NCBI GenBank assembly: GCA_902559985.1
Contig: CACEJY010000007.1
Location: 1-58,466, forward strand
Length of the DNA stretch: 58,466 bases
DNA from: an uncultured SAR116 cluster alpha proteobacterium
Lineage (GTDB): Bacteria; Pseudomonadota; Alphaproteobacteria; Puniceispirillales; Puniceispirillaceae
Direction of reading: 5' to 3'
Below, piece by piece: positions 34,646-45,266 of the stretch. The position numbers and the translations under genes were made by a program. The first letter of the stretch is position 1, and the number at the start of each line of letters is the position of its first letter. The notes below the pieces were generated by a model. It worked only from the letters and a program-made list of their open reading frames with translations. It was not told the DNA's origin and did no database searches.

Positions 34646-35341
34646 ATGGCTTTAAAAATTAGACTAGCACGCGGCGGTGCAAAAAAACGCCCATTTTACC
34701 GGATTGTTGTTGCCGAAGCATCAGCACCACGCGATGGCCGCTATGTTGAGCGTGTTGGCACCTATAACCCAATGGTCCCAAAAGAGCATGAACAGCGTAT
34801 GACATTGAATAGCGAGCGGATTACATTCTGGCTTGGCAAAGGTGCCAAGCCAACTGAGCGCGTTCACAAAATGCTTGCTGCTGCTGGCCTCGCTGAACCC
34901 TTTATTATTCGTGATCAGCCAAAGAAATCAGCTCCTGGTAAAAAACGGGCAGAGCGCGAGGCCGAAGCCGCCGAGGCTGCTGTTGAAACACCTGCCGAAG
35001 AGGCTGCTGCTGAAACACCTGCCGAAGAGGCTGCTGTTGAAACACCTGCCGAAGAGGCTGCTGCTGAAACACCTGCCGAAGAGGCTGCTGTTGAAACACC
35101 TGCCGAAGAGGCTGCTGCTGAAACACCTGCCGAAGAGGCTGCTGATGAAACACCTGCCGAAGAGGCTGCTGCTGAAACACCTGCCGAAGAGGCTGCTGTT
35201 GAAACACCTGCCGAAGAGGCTGCTGCTGAAACACCTGCCGAAGAGGCTGCTGTTGAAACACCTGCCGAAGAGGCTGCTGCTGAAACACCTGCCGAAGAGG
35301 CTGCTGACGGAGAGGTTACTAAAGAAAAGGCGGATAGTTAG
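34646..35341 (+). CDS. rpsP: Ribosomal protein S16 with long repetitive acidic C-terminal tail
   Basis: Residues 1-80 are a typical S16 ([20 protein letters not shown], then [10 protein letters not shown] and KGAKPTERV) of the small ribosomal subunit. After a basic linker the remaining 120 residues are 12 near-identical copies of EAA[VAD]ETPAE followed by a short end. Normal S16 is about 80-90 residues, and alphaproteobacterial forms often add a short Ala/Glu-rich tail, but this one brings the total to 231. The tail is acidic and probably disordered. AAAGGGA precedes the ATG. The stop shares one base with the rimM GTG start. Confidence 0.95.
   Translation: MALKIRLARGGAKKRPFYRIVVAEASAPRDGRYVERVGTYNPMVPKEHEQRMTLNSERITFWLGKGAKPTERVHKMLAAAGLAEPFIIRDQPKKSAPGKKRAEREAEAAEAAVETPAEEAAAETPAEEAAVETPAEEAAAETPAEEAAVETPAEEAAAETPAEEAADETPAEEAAAETPAEEAAVETPAEEAAAETPAEEAAVETPAEEAAAETPAEEAADGEVTKEKADS
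34973..35296 (+). repeat. 27-bp tandem repeat, 12 copies, in rpsP
   Basis: The unit starts GAGGCTGCTG and ends ACACCTGCCGAA (27 bases, nine codons). Twelve back-to-back copies fill 34973-35296. Copies differ at one codon: GTT (Val) and GCT (Ala) mostly alternate, giving a 54-base super-period, and GAT (Asp) occurs once in copy 7. The near-identical DNA points to recent expansion by slippage or unequal crossing-over. Because the unit is a multiple of three, copy number can change without frameshift. Confidence 0.97.
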
Positions 35342-35889
35342 TGTCAGTTTGCAAGCTGCCAATCGGTGCGATTGTTGGTCCACAGGGAATCAGGGGACAT
35401 TTCAAGGTAAAACCGTTTACCGCGGCCCCAAAATCGCTATCGGCATATGGCCCTGTCACAACCGATAGAGGCCAGCAACTGTTGCTACAAATCATGTCGG
35501 TCAATGCAAACGGATTGGCGATTGTTCGTACCGAGGGTGTGGAGACACGAGACGCGGCAGAAGCCTTGCGGGGTGCAACTTTGTATGTGATTCGGGACAG
35601 CTTGCCAGAGCCCGATGAGGGTGAATTCTATCATGCAGATTTGCTGGGGATAGCAGTGAAAGGGCAAGATGGTGCTGAGCTCGGTAATTTGGTGGCGATT
35701 CATGATTTTGGTGCTGGTGAAATTGCTGAGCTGGCACCTCGGAAAGGTCCAACGATTATGGTTCCTTTTGGCGGTGATCGGATAGTCACCGTTGACATGG
35801 CGGCAAAAGAACTTCGTCTCGTAGTGCCTGATGGTTTGCTTGATGATACCAATGTAGGTGATGAAACTAACGTAGATAAAATTGGCTAA
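35341..35889 (+). CDS. rimM: Ribosome maturation factor RimM
   Basis: The 182-residue protein starts at GTG 35341. It has IGAIVGPQGIRGHFKVKPF at the N-terminus (RimM domain) and a PRC-barrel region with EFYHADLLGIAV and APRKGPTIMVPF. RimM binds S19 and helps assemble the 30S head. It sits between rpsP and trmD as usual. The one-base overlap with the rpsP stop suggests coupled translation. Confidence 0.94.
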   Translation: MSVCKLPIGAIVGPQGIRGHFKVKPFTAAPKSLSAYGPVTTDRGQQLLLQIMSVNANGLAIVRTEGVETRDAAEALRGATLYVIRDSLPEPDEGEFYHADLLGIAVKGQDGAELGNLVAIHDFGAGEIAELAPRKGPTIMVPFGGDRIVTVDMAAKELRLVVPDGLLDDTNVGDETNVDKIG

Positions 35890-35964
35890 CAGAGCTAAAG
35901 ACAAAAGGCCAAGTTACATTCGCTGATCTTAACAAGGATGGGTAAACTGGGAAAGGGTGGGTGC

Positions 35965-36732
35965 ATGGCGAACATAACGCCCGACTTGAACCAAAAAACC
36001 AGTGATCGTGATGCTTTGCCCCGTTGGCAAGCAACGGTGTTAACCCTTTTTCCAGAAATGTTTCCTGGACCGTTGCAACATTCATTGGCAGGAAAATCGT
36101 TAAAAGAGGGAATTTGGTCGCTGAAAAAACTGGACATTCGGGAGTTTGCGCGCGATAAGCACCGAACCGTAGATGACGCTCCCCTTGGCGGTGGCGTCGG
36201 TATGGTGTTAAAACCAGATGTCGTGGCAGCCGCGCTGGATGCCGTTGAAGATTGTCCGGGCCCAAGGATTTACCTTTCACCCCGGGGCAGGGTGCTGGAT
36301 CAGGCATTGGTTCATGAGTTAGTCGCCGCGAAAGGCGCGGTGCTTTTATGTGGGCGCTATGAAGGGGTCGATCAGAGGGTAATCGACTCGGCTAATTTGA
36401 TGGAGGTTAGTGTCGGCGATTATATTTTGTCAGGTGGTGAGACAGCTGCGCTGACCGTGATGGACGCTGTGGTCCGCCTGCTGCCGGGTGTATTGGGTAA
36501 GGAAGCGAGTCATCGTGAGGAAAGTTTTGAGACCGGGTTGCTAGAGCATTCGCATTACACGCAACCTCGTGTCTGGAATGGCATTGAAGCGCCAGAAGTT
36601 CTGGCTTCAGGCCACCACCGCAAAATCGCTGAATGGCGACAGGCGGAGGCAGAAAAAGAGACGCAGCGTCGCCGGCCGGATTTGTGGCAACAATATCTGG
36701 CTAGGTTGGTGCTGCACAAGGGTAAAAAATGA
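35965..36732 (+). CDS. trmD: tRNA (guanine-N1)-methyltransferase TrmD
   Basis: The start at ATG 35965 is preferred because GGAAAGGG lies eight bases upstream; an ATG at 35938 also fits the frame. The protein has [28 protein letters not shown] and the knotted SAM site [15 protein letters not shown] with [13 protein letters not shown]. It methylates G37 next to the anticodon of certain tRNAs to prevent frameshifting. It is the fourth gene of the ffh-rpsP-rimM-trmD-rplS run. Confidence 0.95.
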   Translation: MANITPDLNQKTSDRDALPRWQATVLTLFPEMFPGPLQHSLAGKSLKEGIWSLKKLDIREFARDKHRTVDDAPLGGGVGMVLKPDVVAAALDAVEDCPGPRIYLSPRGRVLDQALVHELVAAKGAVLLCGRYEGVDQRVIDSANLMEVSVGDYILSGGETAALTVMDAVVRLLPGVLGKEASHREESFETGLLEHSHYTQPRVWNGIEAPEVLASGHHRKIAEWRQAEAEKETQRRRPDLWQQYLARLVLHKGKK

Positions 36733-36810
36733 GTTATCTGCCAGCAAGGGTCTGGAGATCGGGGCCAACTTCCGGTCAGGGTAACGTGGAATGGATGAAG
36801 GGACAGGGGC

Positions 36811-37191
36811 ATGAACATTATTGACCGCATCGGCAATAAACAGATAACGAAGGTGCTTGGCCAACGGCAATTGCCGGAATTTGCACCCGGCGACACTTTA
36901 CGTGTCGACGTCAAAGTGATCGAAGGCTCTCGCGAGCGTATTCAGGCGTTTGAAGGGGTCTGCATTGCCCGTAAAAGCAACGGCGTAAATTCATCATTCA
37001 CCGTTCGTAAAATTTCCTACGGTGAAGGTGTTGAGCGTGTATTTCCAACCCATGCTCCGCAAGTTGCTGGTGTGACTGTCATGCGGCGTGGACGGGTTCG
37101 TCGTGCGAAGCTATATTATTTACGTGGTCGGACTGGTAAGGCAGCGCGTATCGCTGAAAAAACAACCTATCGCGAGGCGTCATCCTCTTAA
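36811..37191 (+). CDS. rplS: 50S ribosomal protein L19
   Basis: The 126 residues include [20 protein letters not shown] and FEGVCIARK, then [10 protein letters not shown] and [15 protein letters not shown], all standard L19. It sits at the interface of the two ribosomal subunits. It has a good upstream GGGACAGGGG and follows trmD by 78 bases. It ends the ribosome-related run and is followed by leuC on the same strand. Confidence 0.97.
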   Translation: MNIIDRIGNKQITKVLGQRQLPEFAPGDTLRVDVKVIEGSRERIQAFEGVCIARKSNGVNSSFTVRKISYGEGVERVFPTHAPQVAGVTVMRRGRVRRAKLYYLRGRTGKAARIAEKTTYREASSS

Positions 37192-37248
37192 ATTGCCCGA
37201 CCGGCCTTGTGGGATGACTTCCTCGCCGGCAGCAATCAGGAGAATGAT

Positions 37249-38652
37249 ATGTCGGCTCCAAAAACTTTGTTTGATAAGATCTGGGATGCGCATGTGGTGC
37301 ATCAGCAAGATGATGGTACGTGCCTGATTTACATTGATCGGCATCTTGTTCATGAGGTGACCAGTCCACAGGCCTTTGAGGGTCTTCGAAACAATCACAG
37401 AGTAGTGCGCGCACCTAATCGTACCCTCGCTGTTGCCGATCACAATATCCCAACGACGGACCGCTCGGTTGGTATCGAAGATGAAGAAAGCCGAATTCAG
37501 GTTGAAGCTCTGGAAAAAAATGCGGCTGACTTTGGTGTACCGTATTTTGCAATGACTGATATCCGCCAAGGCATTGTTCATGTTATTGGCCCAGAACAAG
37601 GTTTTACCCTGCCTGGAATGACCATTGTTTGTGGTGACTCGCACACTGCAACGCATGGGGCGTTCGGCGCCCTTGCTTTTGGTATTGGTACGTCTGAAGT
37701 TGAGCACGTTCTGGCCACACAGACATTGATCCAAAAGCCAGCCAAGAATATGCGTATCACAGTTGATGGCGATCTTGCTGATGGCGTAACTGCCAAGGAT
37801 GTAATCCTAGCTATTATTGGTAAAATAGGAACAGCTGGCGGCACGGGTCATGTGATGGAATTTGCCGGATCGGTTATTCGCGGTTTGTCGATGGAAGGCC
37901 GCATGACGGTTTGTAATATGGCTATTGAAGCTGGGGCCCGTGCTGGAATGATTGCACCAGACCAAGTAACATATGATTATTTAGCCGATCGCCCAATGAG
38001 TCCAAAGGGTGAAAACTGGGATAACGCTGTTGCCTATTGGCAAACTTTGCCATCCGATGCCGATGCCAGCTATGACACTGAGGTCATCCTTCCAGCCGAA
38101 GAAATTGCTCCAACTGTAACCTGGGGAACAAGCCCTGAAGACGCTCTGGCAATCACTGAAACTGTGCCAAATCCGGAACGGGAAAAAGATGCCAGCAAAC
38201 GCTCAAAGATGGAACGGGCAATTGCGTATATGGGCCTGATACCGGGCCAGAAATTGACCGACATAAAAGTTGATACAGTTTTTATTGGGTCCTGCACGAA
38301 CAGTCGTATTGAGGATCTTCGCGCAGCTGCGGCACTAGCCCAAGGTCGCAAGGTGGCAGACGGGATGCGGGCACTCGTGGTTCCAGGATCAGGGCTTGTC
38401 AAGGAACAGGCTGAAGCTGAGGGGCTGGATAAGGTGTTTGTCGCTGCTGGTTTTGAGTGGCGTGAGCCGGGCTGTTCAATGTGCCTTGCGATGAATGCTG
38501 ATAAACTGACTGATGGCGAGCGCTGCGCTTCTACCTCAAATCGTAATTTTGAAGGCCGTCAGGGCCGTGGTGGCCGCACCCACCTTGTCAGCCCACAAAT
38601 GGCCGTTGCCGCCGCATTGTCTGGGCATCTGACCGATGTGCGAAACATCTGA
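37249..38652 (+). CDS. leuC: 3-isopropylmalate dehydratase large subunit
   Basis: The start at ATG 37249 follows AGGAGA and gives [17 protein letters not shown], typical of LeuC; the frame itself opens 14 codons earlier. The 467 residues carry the [4Fe-4S] ligands in [11 protein letters not shown] and [10 protein letters not shown], plus [21 protein letters not shown]. It isomerises isopropylmalate in leucine synthesis with the LeuD subunit encoded next. leuC-leuD-leuB form one unit here. Confidence 0.97.
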   Translation: MSAPKTLFDKIWDAHVVHQQDDGTCLIYIDRHLVHEVTSPQAFEGLRNNHRVVRAPNRTLAVADHNIPTTDRSVGIEDEESRIQVEALEKNAADFGVPYFAMTDIRQGIVHVIGPEQGFTLPGMTIVCGDSHTATHGAFGALAFGIGTSEVEHVLATQTLIQKPAKNMRITVDGDLADGVTAKDVILAIIGKIGTAGGTGHVMEFAGSVIRGLSMEGRMTVCNMAIEAGARAGMIAPDQVTYDYLADRPMSPKGENWDNAVAYWQTLPSDADASYDTEVILPAEEIAPTVTWGTSPEDALAITETVPNPEREKDASKRSKMERAIAYMGLIPGQKLTDIKVDTVFIGSCTNSRIEDLRAAAALAQGRKVADGMRALVVPGSGLVKEQAEAEGLDKVFVAAGFEWREPGCSMCLAMNADKLTDGERCASTSNRNFEGRQGRGGRTHLVSPQMAVAAALSGHLTDVRNI

Positions 38653-38671
38653 GCGGAAAAGGAGCGATCTT

Positions 38672-39277
38672 GTGCAGAAATTTGATAAATTGACCGGTAT
38701 TGCTGCGCCGTTGGATATTTTGAATATTGATACAGATATGATAATTCCGAAGCAGTTCTTGAAAACTATCAAGCGATCTGGCCTTGGCAAAAACTTGTTT
38801 GACGAAATGCGTTTCAATTTGGATGGAAGCGAAATTGACGATTTTGTGCTGAATCAGGCACCGTATCGGAATGCAAAAATTCTGGTTGCTGGCGACAATT
38901 TTGGTTGCGGGTCGAGCCGTGAGCATGCGCCATGGGCGCTGCTTGATTTCGGCGTGCGTTGTGTGATTTCGACTAGTTTTGCAGACATATTCTACAATAA
39001 TTGTTTCAAGAACGGTATTCTGCCGATCGTCGTCAGCGCTGATGATCGTGACGCTTTGATGTCTGATGCTAAAGACAAAGAAAATCCGGAACTAGCGGTT
39101 GATTTGATCAATCAGACCATTCAGCGACCAAATGGCCCAACCGTGTCATTTGATATTGACCCTTTTCGCAAGCAATGCCTCCTAGAAGGTCTCGATGATA
39201 TCGGCTTGACCCTTGAAAAAGCAGATGACATTGATCAATACGAGGCGAGGCGTGATCAAGAGCAGCCGTGGTTGTAA
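38672..39277 (+). CDS. leuD: 3-isopropylmalate dehydratase small subunit
   Basis: The GTG at 38672, seven bases after AAGGAG, gives the usual start ([19 protein letters not shown]); an ATG 12 codons earlier overlaps leuC and is less likely. The 201 residues include [13 protein letters not shown] and [17 protein letters not shown], the aconitase swivel-domain motif. It forms the LeuCD heterodimer. Nineteen bases separate the leuC stop from this start. Confidence 0.96.
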   Translation: MQKFDKLTGIAAPLDILNIDTDMIIPKQFLKTIKRSGLGKNLFDEMRFNLDGSEIDDFVLNQAPYRNAKILVAGDNFGCGSSREHAPWALLDFGVRCVISTSFADIFYNNCFKNGILPIVVSADDRDALMSDAKDKENPELAVDLINQTIQRPNGPTVSFDIDPFRKQCLLEGLDDIGLTLEKADDIDQYEARRDQEQPWL

Positions 39278-39320
39278 ATAGCTGGGCTTTACGTAGAACC
39301 GGAGATTTAAGGAAAAGAAG

Positions 39321-40433
39321 ATGGCGTCTAACCGTAAAGTAATGGTGTTACCTGGCGATGGAATCGGTAATGAAGTAATGCAAGCCAATATGAAACTCAT
39401 TGACTGGCTGGCAAAACATCGCAACGTTGGCTTTGATATATCCGAAGGGCTCGTTGGCGGTGCCGCCTATGATGTGCATGGCACCCCATTGACCGATGAA
39501 ACTCTTGCCGACTCAATGGCGAGTGACGCGGTTCTTTTTGGTGCGGTTGGGGCGCCAGAATATGATGATGTTCCATTTGAAGTTCGCCCTGAGGCAGGTT
39601 TGCTTCGGCTACGGAAGGAATTAGACCTTTTTGCCAATTTACGCCCTGCTATGGTGTTCCCAACCTTGGTTAATGCGTCAACGTTAAAGCCTGATGTGGT
39701 TTCAGGGCTAGATATTATGATTCTCCGCGAATTATGCGGTGGGTCTTATTTTGCCGAACCGCGTGGTATTGAAGATATGGGTGGTGGCATCAAAAAAGGT
39801 TATGATACAAATGCTTATACAACCCCTGAAATTGAGCGTATTGGACGTGTTGGGATAGAGTTGGCTCGCAAACGTGATGGTCGTTTGACATCAGTTGAAA
39901 AGGCTAATGTGATGCATTCGGGTGTTTTGTGGCGGCGGGTTATGACAGCGCTTCATAAAGTTGAAGGTGACGGCGTGCAGCTTAGCCACATGTATGCTGA
40001 TAACTGCGCCATGCAGTTGGTCCGCAATCCAAAGCAGTTTGATGTCATTGTAACTGATAATCTGTTTGGTGACCTTTTATCGGATTGTGCGGCCATGCTT
40101 ACCGGATCGCTTGGCATGCTGCCATCTGCATCGCTTGGCCAGCCAGACCTCGAAACTGGTTTACCGAGGGCAATGTATGAGCCGGTTCATGGATCAGCAC
40201 CGGATATTGCTGGAAAAGACCTTGCCAACCCTTTGGCACAGTTCCTTAGTTTTGCTATGATGTTGCGCTATAGCTTTGACCAAGCAGATGAGGCTGATTT
40301 GGTAGAAAAGGCTGTTGACATGGCTCTTGAAAGTAAACGGACAGGCGATATTATGGCGCCGGGCTGCGAGCAGACGGGAACTGAGGGTATGACCAAAGCC
40401 GTGCTTGACGCAATGGATCGTCTGGGTCGCTAA
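39321..40433 (+). CDS. leuB: 3-isopropylmalate dehydrogenase
   Basis: The 370-residue protein shows [12 protein letters not shown] at the N-terminus, [13 protein letters not shown], the catalytic [16 protein letters not shown] region, and [24 protein letters not shown]. It oxidatively decarboxylates 3-isopropylmalate with NAD to the leucine precursor. It completes leuC-leuD-leuB and is followed by asd on the same strand. Confidence 0.97.
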   Translation: MASNRKVMVLPGDGIGNEVMQANMKLIDWLAKHRNVGFDISEGLVGGAAYDVHGTPLTDETLADSMASDAVLFGAVGAPEYDDVPFEVRPEAGLLRLRKELDLFANLRPAMVFPTLVNASTLKPDVVSGLDIMILRELCGGSYFAEPRGIEDMGGGIKKGYDTNAYTTPEIERIGRVGIELARKRDGRLTSVEKANVMHSGVLWRRVMTALHKVEGDGVQLSHMYADNCAMQLVRNPKQFDVIVTDNLFGDLLSDCAAMLTGSLGMLPSASLGQPDLETGLPRAMYEPVHGSAPDIAGKDLANPLAQFLSFAMMLRYSFDQADEADLVEKAVDMALESKRTGDIMAPGCEQTGTEGMTKAVLDAMDRLGR

Positions 40434-40522
40434 ATAACAATCGCTATTATTTTTTGATGGCGCGCCCAAACCCGTTCCGCCACACAAGTATGGATTTTGG
40501 ACATCAATATGAGGATACCACC

Positions 40523-41557
40523 ATGGGGTATAAAGTTGCTGTTGTAGGCGCGACCGGTGCGGTTGGCCGTGAAATGTTGCAAACTTTGGCTGAGCGGAAT
40601 TTTCCGGCAGACAAAGTCTATGCACTGGCATCGTCAAAGTCTATCGGTCAAGAAGTATCATACGGTGATGATGAAATCTTGATTGTTGAGGCGCTTGATA
40701 AGTTTGACTTTGCTGCAGCTGAAATTGCACTGTTTTCAGCTGGCGGTGATACGGCTAAAACCTATGCACCAATCGCAGGTCAGGCTGGCTGTCTTGTGAT
40801 TGATAATTCATCTGCTTTCCGTATGGATGATGATGTGCCACTGGTGGTGCCAGAGGTTAATCCTGATAGTGTTCCGTCCTCCCTGATCGAGAATGGTGGG
40901 CGTAACATAATTGCTAATCCAAATTGTTCGACAGCCCAGCTGGTGGTAGCCCTCAAACCGCTTCATGATGCTTTTATAATCAAGCGGGTTGTTGTTTCAA
41001 CTTATCAGGCGGTATCGGGAGCTGGCCGACCAGCCATGGATGAATTGTTCAATCAGACAAAGGGTATCTATGTAAATGATGCGGTACAGCCGGAGATTTT
41101 TACCAAGCAGATTGCGTTTAATGCGATCCCTCATATTGATATCTTCCTTGACGACGGCTTTACCAAGGAAGAATGGAAAATGACCGCCGAGACCAAGAAA
41201 ATCTTGGATCCAACCATTGAGCTTGTTGCGCATTGTGTACGAATTCCTGTTTTTGTTGGTCATAGCGAGGCGGTCTTTATTGAGACGCAACAGCCGATGA
41301 CCGAAAAAGCTGTACGAGGTCTGCTGGGTGACGCGCCAGGTGTTATTGTGGTTGATCACCGCGCGAATGAAGGTTACGTGACGCCGCATGAAGCTGCGGG
41401 TGAGGATGCTGTATATATTAGCCGTATTCGCCAAGATCCTACCGTAACGAACGGCATGGTCTTCTGGTGCGTGTCTGATAATCTTAGAAAAGGCGCTGCA
41501 TTGAATTCTGTTCAAATTGCTGAATTGATTGCTGCGCAAGATATTCGAGGGCGCTAG
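40523..41557 (+). CDS. asd: Aspartate-semialdehyde dehydrogenase
   Basis: The start at ATG 40523 follows GAGGA by eight bases and gives MGYKVAVVGATGAVGREML; the frame is open 23 codons upstream. The 344 residues include the catalytic Cys in NPNCSTAQLV and HCVRIPVFVGHSEA. It makes aspartate semialdehyde, the branch point to lysine/diaminopimelate, threonine and methionine. Its position after leuB is common in alphaproteobacteria. Confidence 0.96.
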   Translation: MGYKVAVVGATGAVGREMLQTLAERNFPADKVYALASSKSIGQEVSYGDDEILIVEALDKFDFAAAEIALFSAGGDTAKTYAPIAGQAGCLVIDNSSAFRMDDDVPLVVPEVNPDSVPSSLIENGGRNIIANPNCSTAQLVVALKPLHDAFIIKRVVVSTYQAVSGAGRPAMDELFNQTKGIYVNDAVQPEIFTKQIAFNAIPHIDIFLDDGFTKEEWKMTAETKKILDPTIELVAHCVRIPVFVGHSEAVFIETQQPMTEKAVRGLLGDAPGVIVVDHRANEGYVTPHEAAGEDAVYISRIRQDPTVTNGMVFWCVSDNLRKGAALNSVQIAELIAAQDIRGR

Positions 41558-41585
41558 CTATTGTTCAATTGGCGCTCGGGTGATT

Positions 41586-42407
41586 TCACAATTTCGGTAT
41601 CGGTTTTAATAGATTGATGTTTTCCAATAATTTGATTTCTAGGTGATTGTTGCTCCGGTCAATTATGTTATGGGCCTGTGCGCTGGCAGCTTTAAAGCTG
41701 TCGTTGATGGAATGGCCAGACGCAAGCCAGCTTGCAAAAATTGTTGTTAGTAAATCACCACCTCCAGCTATTCCGCTAGTTCGTTTTTGGAAGGCCATAT
41801 CAATAAGGTCAGTTTGACTAATCAAACGATCATGAATGCTGTTATCGGTATGGTTAATGCCAGTAACTAAAACACCGTTTAGATGAGGGTATTGTTCTAG
41901 GAGATGCCGAGCAGCTTTATCAGCGCTTGGCACATCTCTCACCGTTTGGCCAGATAGGAGCTCAAGCTCAAACTGATTGGGTGTGACAAAGTTGGCAAGT
42001 GGTAGCAAATTATCACGCATTGCTGTAACCAGTTTATTGTCAACATAGACACGGCCATTATCGCCAAGCACTGGATCAAGAATATAAGTGCCCCTAATCT
42101 GCTCTAGTTGCCAGGCCCTGATCAACTGGGAGATGGCATTGACTTGTGTGAGAGCACCCAGATAACCGGTGATGACAGTTCCGATAGTTTTTAATTTCCC
42201 CAGATTCGGTAAAGCGCTAAGGATTGCATTAAAAGTGGCATCTGGCATTGGCCCACCGGCGATCAAACCGTACCCTGGATGAGCTGCGAGAGCGACAGTA
42301 TTAACCATCAAAGGCTGGTGCCCAAGATGGGTAATAACTGGCCCGGCAACATTATTGCCAACGAACCCAATTGTTACGGTAGACTGAATTGATAAGATCT
42401 GTTCCAT
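41586..42407 (-). CDS. Pyridoxal/pyridoxine kinase-like protein (PdxY/PdxK family)
   Basis: The 273-residue ribokinase-fold protein starts at ATG 42407 (a TTG one codon earlier is also open). It begins EQILSIQSTVTIGFVGN, has HPGYG near 44, TGYLGA, DPVLGDNGRVYV and TPNQFELELLSG, all in the order of PdxY. The ATP/anion-hole motif is GIAGGGDLL, with the catalytic Asp in GGGD, where most members have GTGD or GVGD. It would phosphorylate pyridoxal or a related vitamer to cofactor. It is convergent with asd and divergent from sdhC. Confidence 0.82.
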   Translation of the reverse strand: MEQILSIQSTVTIGFVGNNVAGPVITHLGHQPLMVNTVALAAHPGYGLIAGGPMPDATFNAILSALPNLGKLKTIGTVITGYLGALTQVNAISQLIRAWQLEQIRGTYILDPVLGDNGRVYVDNKLVTAMRDNLLPLANFVTPNQFELELLSGQTVRDVPSADKAARHLLEQYPHLNGVLVTGINHTDNSIHDRLISQTDLIDMAFQKRTSGIAGGGDLLTTIFASWLASGHSINDSFKAASAQAHNIIDRSNNHLEIKLLENINLLKPIPKL

Positions 42408-42640
42408 CAAGATTTGTTGTGCCGCGCTTTTCGCAAAAAGGCAAATGCAATTAAATCAAATAATTTTTGAGAATATTTTACAATGATGCGTACGTTAGGC
42501 CGGGTCGTTTTTAGGGAATAATTTGGGAGACAGATTTTTTCCTTACGCATTGACTATTTGAGACTGGTATCTCATATATCAATGATAATAAGCGTATATA
42601 TGAGCTTTTTTTCCGTCTTACCTTTATTTTGAGGGCTCGA

Positions 42641-43012
42641 ATGGCAAAGCCTCGTCCACTATCACCGCATCTTCAGGTTTACCGGCCCCAGTTAACATCG
42701 GTAATGTCGATTATGCATCGTGCTAGCGGTGCGGTACTTGCTACTGGTAGTTTAATATTAGTAGTTTGGCTGACTGCCCTTGCGGCAGGCGACGATGTTT
42801 TTGGTTCCGTTACTACTGCGTTGCATCATCCAGTTGGACAGTTGGTTTTGTTTGGCTACTCGCTAGCGCTCGTTTATCATGGTTTAAACGGCGTTCGTCA
42901 TTTGTCGTGGGATTTGCGCATTGGCCTAGAGATTAGACAGGTCTATCAATCTGGTTATCTGGTGCTTGGTCTTACCTTTGTAGTGACTGCAGCCCTATGG
43001 CTTTTGGTATAA
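42641..43012 (+). CDS. sdhC: Succinate dehydrogenase cytochrome b556 subunit
   Basis: ATG 42641 follows GAGGG; an in-frame TTG at 42629 is ignored. The 123-residue protein has RPLSPHLQVYRPQLTSVMSI with HRASG, the SdhC signature, three membrane helices, and HGLNGVRHLSWD, which holds the haem-ligand region. It anchors the catalytic subunits and binds ubiquinone. In the 230-base leader, TTGACT at 42548-42553 followed by AT-rich CATATATC could be a promoter, but this is weak. Confidence 0.94.
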   Translation: MAKPRPLSPHLQVYRPQLTSVMSIMHRASGAVLATGSLILVVWLTALAAGDDVFGSVTTALHHPVGQLVLFGYSLALVYHGLNGVRHLSWDLRIGLEIRQVYQSGYLVLGLTFVVTAALWLLV

Positions 43013-43025
43013 AAAGGGACCGTTC

Positions 43026-43388
43026 ATGGCACACCCATCTGCAAGACATCCGCGTGAACCTGGATATGGTCATTGGCGCTGGCAGCGTATCAGTGCGATC
43101 ATAACACTGATCTTGATGGTCTATTTTACCTATCTTATGGCCTCACTGGGTCCGCTTAGTTATCCAGAAGCGCTTAGCTTCGTTGCGACGCCGCATCAGG
43201 GAATTGCTCTTGGGCTGTTGGTTATTGTGGGTATGTTTCACGCGGCGCTCGGCGTGCAGGTGATTATTGAGGATTATGTTCCGCTTACCAGTGGCCGTTT
43301 GGCCTTGGTGATCATGGCGAGAGGTGTTTTCGCCATCGCTTCTTTGCTGGGTCTTATTGCGGTTAGCCATATCATGGGATGGGTATAG
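43026..43388 (+). CDS. sdhD: Succinate dehydrogenase membrane anchor subunit
   Basis: The 120-residue protein has three membrane helices and the segment MFHAALGVQVIIEDYV, which carries the conserved His and Asp-Tyr of SdhD around the haem and quinone site. It starts 13 bases after sdhC. The basic N-terminus with RHPREPGYGHWRWQRISAI is typical for alphaproteobacterial SdhD. Confidence 0.93.
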   Translation: MAHPSARHPREPGYGHWRWQRISAIITLILMVYFTYLMASLGPLSYPEALSFVATPHQGIALGLLVIVGMFHAALGVQVIIEDYVPLTSGRLALVIMARGVFAIASLLGLIAVSHIMGWV

Positions 43389-43454
43389 GGGGGCAGTGTA
43401 AAGTCCAGAATTGGATAGATTTGCGAAACTGTCGCGAAGAAAAGGTTGAAGTTA

Positions 43455-45245
43455 ATGAGTGCTTATGAAATCACTGACCATCAATATGATGTTGTCGTTG
43501 TTGGTGCGGGTGGTGCCGGGTTGCGTGCAACCCTCGGCATGGCTGCTGGTGGATTGAAAACAGCCTGTATTACGAAAGTTTTTCCCACAAGGTCGCATAC
43601 CGTTGCTGCCCAAGGTGGTATTGGGGCGGCATTGAATAATATGGGCGAGGGTGATAATTGGCAGTTTCATATGTATGATACTGTTAAGGGGTCGGATTGG
43701 CTGGGCGATCAAGACGCCATTGAATATATGTGCCGAAATGCTATCCCGTCGGTGATTGAGTTAGAAAATTATGGTGTGCCTTTTTCGCGAACTGAGGAAG
43801 GCAAGATTTATCAGCGCCCATTTGGCGGCCATACGCTGGATCACGGTAAATCAATGGCCCGGCGGGCTTGTGCTGCAGCTGACCGGACGGGTCATGCCAT
43901 CCTGCATACTTTGTATCAACAATGTTTAAAATATCAGGCGCATTTCCATATTGAATATTTTGTCCTTGATCTGTTGATGACCGATGAAGGTGAATGTGCA
44001 GGTGTTCTAGCACTATGTATGGAAGATGGCAGCCTTCATCGGTTCTGGGGACAGCAAACGGTACTAGCAACTGGTGGTTACGGCCGTGTTTATTTCTCCT
44101 GTACATCGGCCCACACCTGCACTGGTGATGGAAATGCTATGGCGCTTCGGGCTGGATTGCCGCTTCAAGATATGGAGTTTGTTCAGTTTCACCCAACCGG
44201 GGTTTATGGCGCTGGTGTTCTTATTACCGAAGGCGCTCGAGGTGAAGGCGGTTATCTGACTAATTCTGAGGGCGAACGTTTCATGGAACGGTTTGCGCCA
44301 ACCGCTAAGGACCTAGCAAGCCGTGATGTGGTAAGTCGGGCGATGACGATTGAGATCAATGAGGGGCGCGGTGTCGGGCCGAACAAGGACCATATAATGC
44401 TACATCTTGAGCACATTGATTCTGCAACACTTCATACGCGGCTTCCGGGCATTACCGAGACAGCAAAAATTTTCTGTGGTGTTGATGTGACGCGCGAACC
44501 CATTCCAGTCTTGCCAACGGTCCATTATAATATGGGTGGTATACCAACCAACTATCATGGTGAAGTGTTGGCTCCAACCAAAGATAATGAAAATGCAGTT
44601 GTGCCAGGTCTTATGGCAATTGGTGAGGCAGCCTGCGTTTCCGTTCATGGAGCGAATCGCCTCGGGACGAACTCGCTTCTTGACATTGTAGTCTTCGGCC
44701 GGGCCGCAGCTCACCGCGCCACTGAAATTGTTACACCTGATGCTACTTCGAAGCGGGCACCCCAACATGCGACAGACAAAGCGATTGCTCGTTTTGATCG
44801 AATGCGTAACGCAAATGGCAGCAAAAGTGCAGCAGCGATTCGAATTGAAATGCAACATGCGATGCAGCGTCACGCTGCGGTTTTCAGATCTAGCGAATCA
44901 CTAGAACGTGGTGTTGGAACAATGGACCAGATTGCTGGCAAGATGGGACATATTGGCGTTGCAGATAAATCACTTATCTGGAACACTGACCTAATTGAAG
45001 CACTGGAACTAGAAAATTTAATGGGACAGGCTTTGGTTAGCATAAGATCTGCCGCTCAAAGACAGGAGTCACGTGGTGCGCATGCGCATGAAGATTGGCC
45101 TGAGCGTGACGATGAAAACTGGATGAAACATACAATTATGTGGCTTGATGAACAAAATAAGTCAAAGCTGGGTTACCGCAGGGTTGGGATGACAACGTTG
45201 AGCAATGATATTGCTCCAATTCCGCCAGCACCGAGGGTTTACTAG
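43455..45245 (+). CDS. sdhA: Succinate dehydrogenase flavoprotein subunit
   Basis: ATG 43455 is used; an in-frame TTG lies three codons earlier. The 596 residues have [14 protein letters not shown] (FAD binding), [17 protein letters not shown] with the His that binds FAD covalently, and [21 protein letters not shown]. The C-terminal active-site [10 protein letters not shown]-like segment reads [16 protein letters not shown]. One region reads [23 protein letters not shown], where many homologues have GMT and GTAQRT, a modest variant. It oxidises succinate in the TCA cycle and complex II. Confidence 0.97.
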   Translation: MSAYEITDHQYDVVVVGAGGAGLRATLGMAAGGLKTACITKVFPTRSHTVAAQGGIGAALNNMGEGDNWQFHMYDTVKGSDWLGDQDAIEYMCRNAIPSVIELENYGVPFSRTEEGKIYQRPFGGHTLDHGKSMARRACAAADRTGHAILHTLYQQCLKYQAHFHIEYFVLDLLMTDEGECAGVLALCMEDGSLHRFWGQQTVLATGGYGRVYFSCTSAHTCTGDGNAMALRAGLPLQDMEFVQFHPTGVYGAGVLITEGARGEGGYLTNSEGERFMERFAPTAKDLASRDVVSRAMTIEINEGRGVGPNKDHIMLHLEHIDSATLHTRLPGITETAKIFCGVDVTREPIPVLPTVHYNMGGIPTNYHGEVLAPTKDNENAVVPGLMAIGEAACVSVHGANRLGTNSLLDIVVFGRAAAHRATEIVTPDATSKRAPQHATDKAIARFDRMRNANGSKSAAAIRIEMQHAMQRHAAVFRSSESLERGVGTMDQIAGKMGHIGVADKSLIWNTDLIEALELENLMGQALVSIRSAAQRQESRGAHAHEDWPERDDENWMKHTIMWLDEQNKSKLGYRRVGMTTLSNDIAPIPPAPRVY

Positions 45246-45266
45246 GTACGGACGGAAAATTAGAAA

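Noticed and set aside
34905-35468. Long open frames on other frames and the opposite strand across the rpsP repeat, and a possible CRISPR-like array
   Set aside because: The 27-bp unit has no spacers and is a multiple of three, so every frame stays open by repetition. Only the S16 frame continues a recognised domain.
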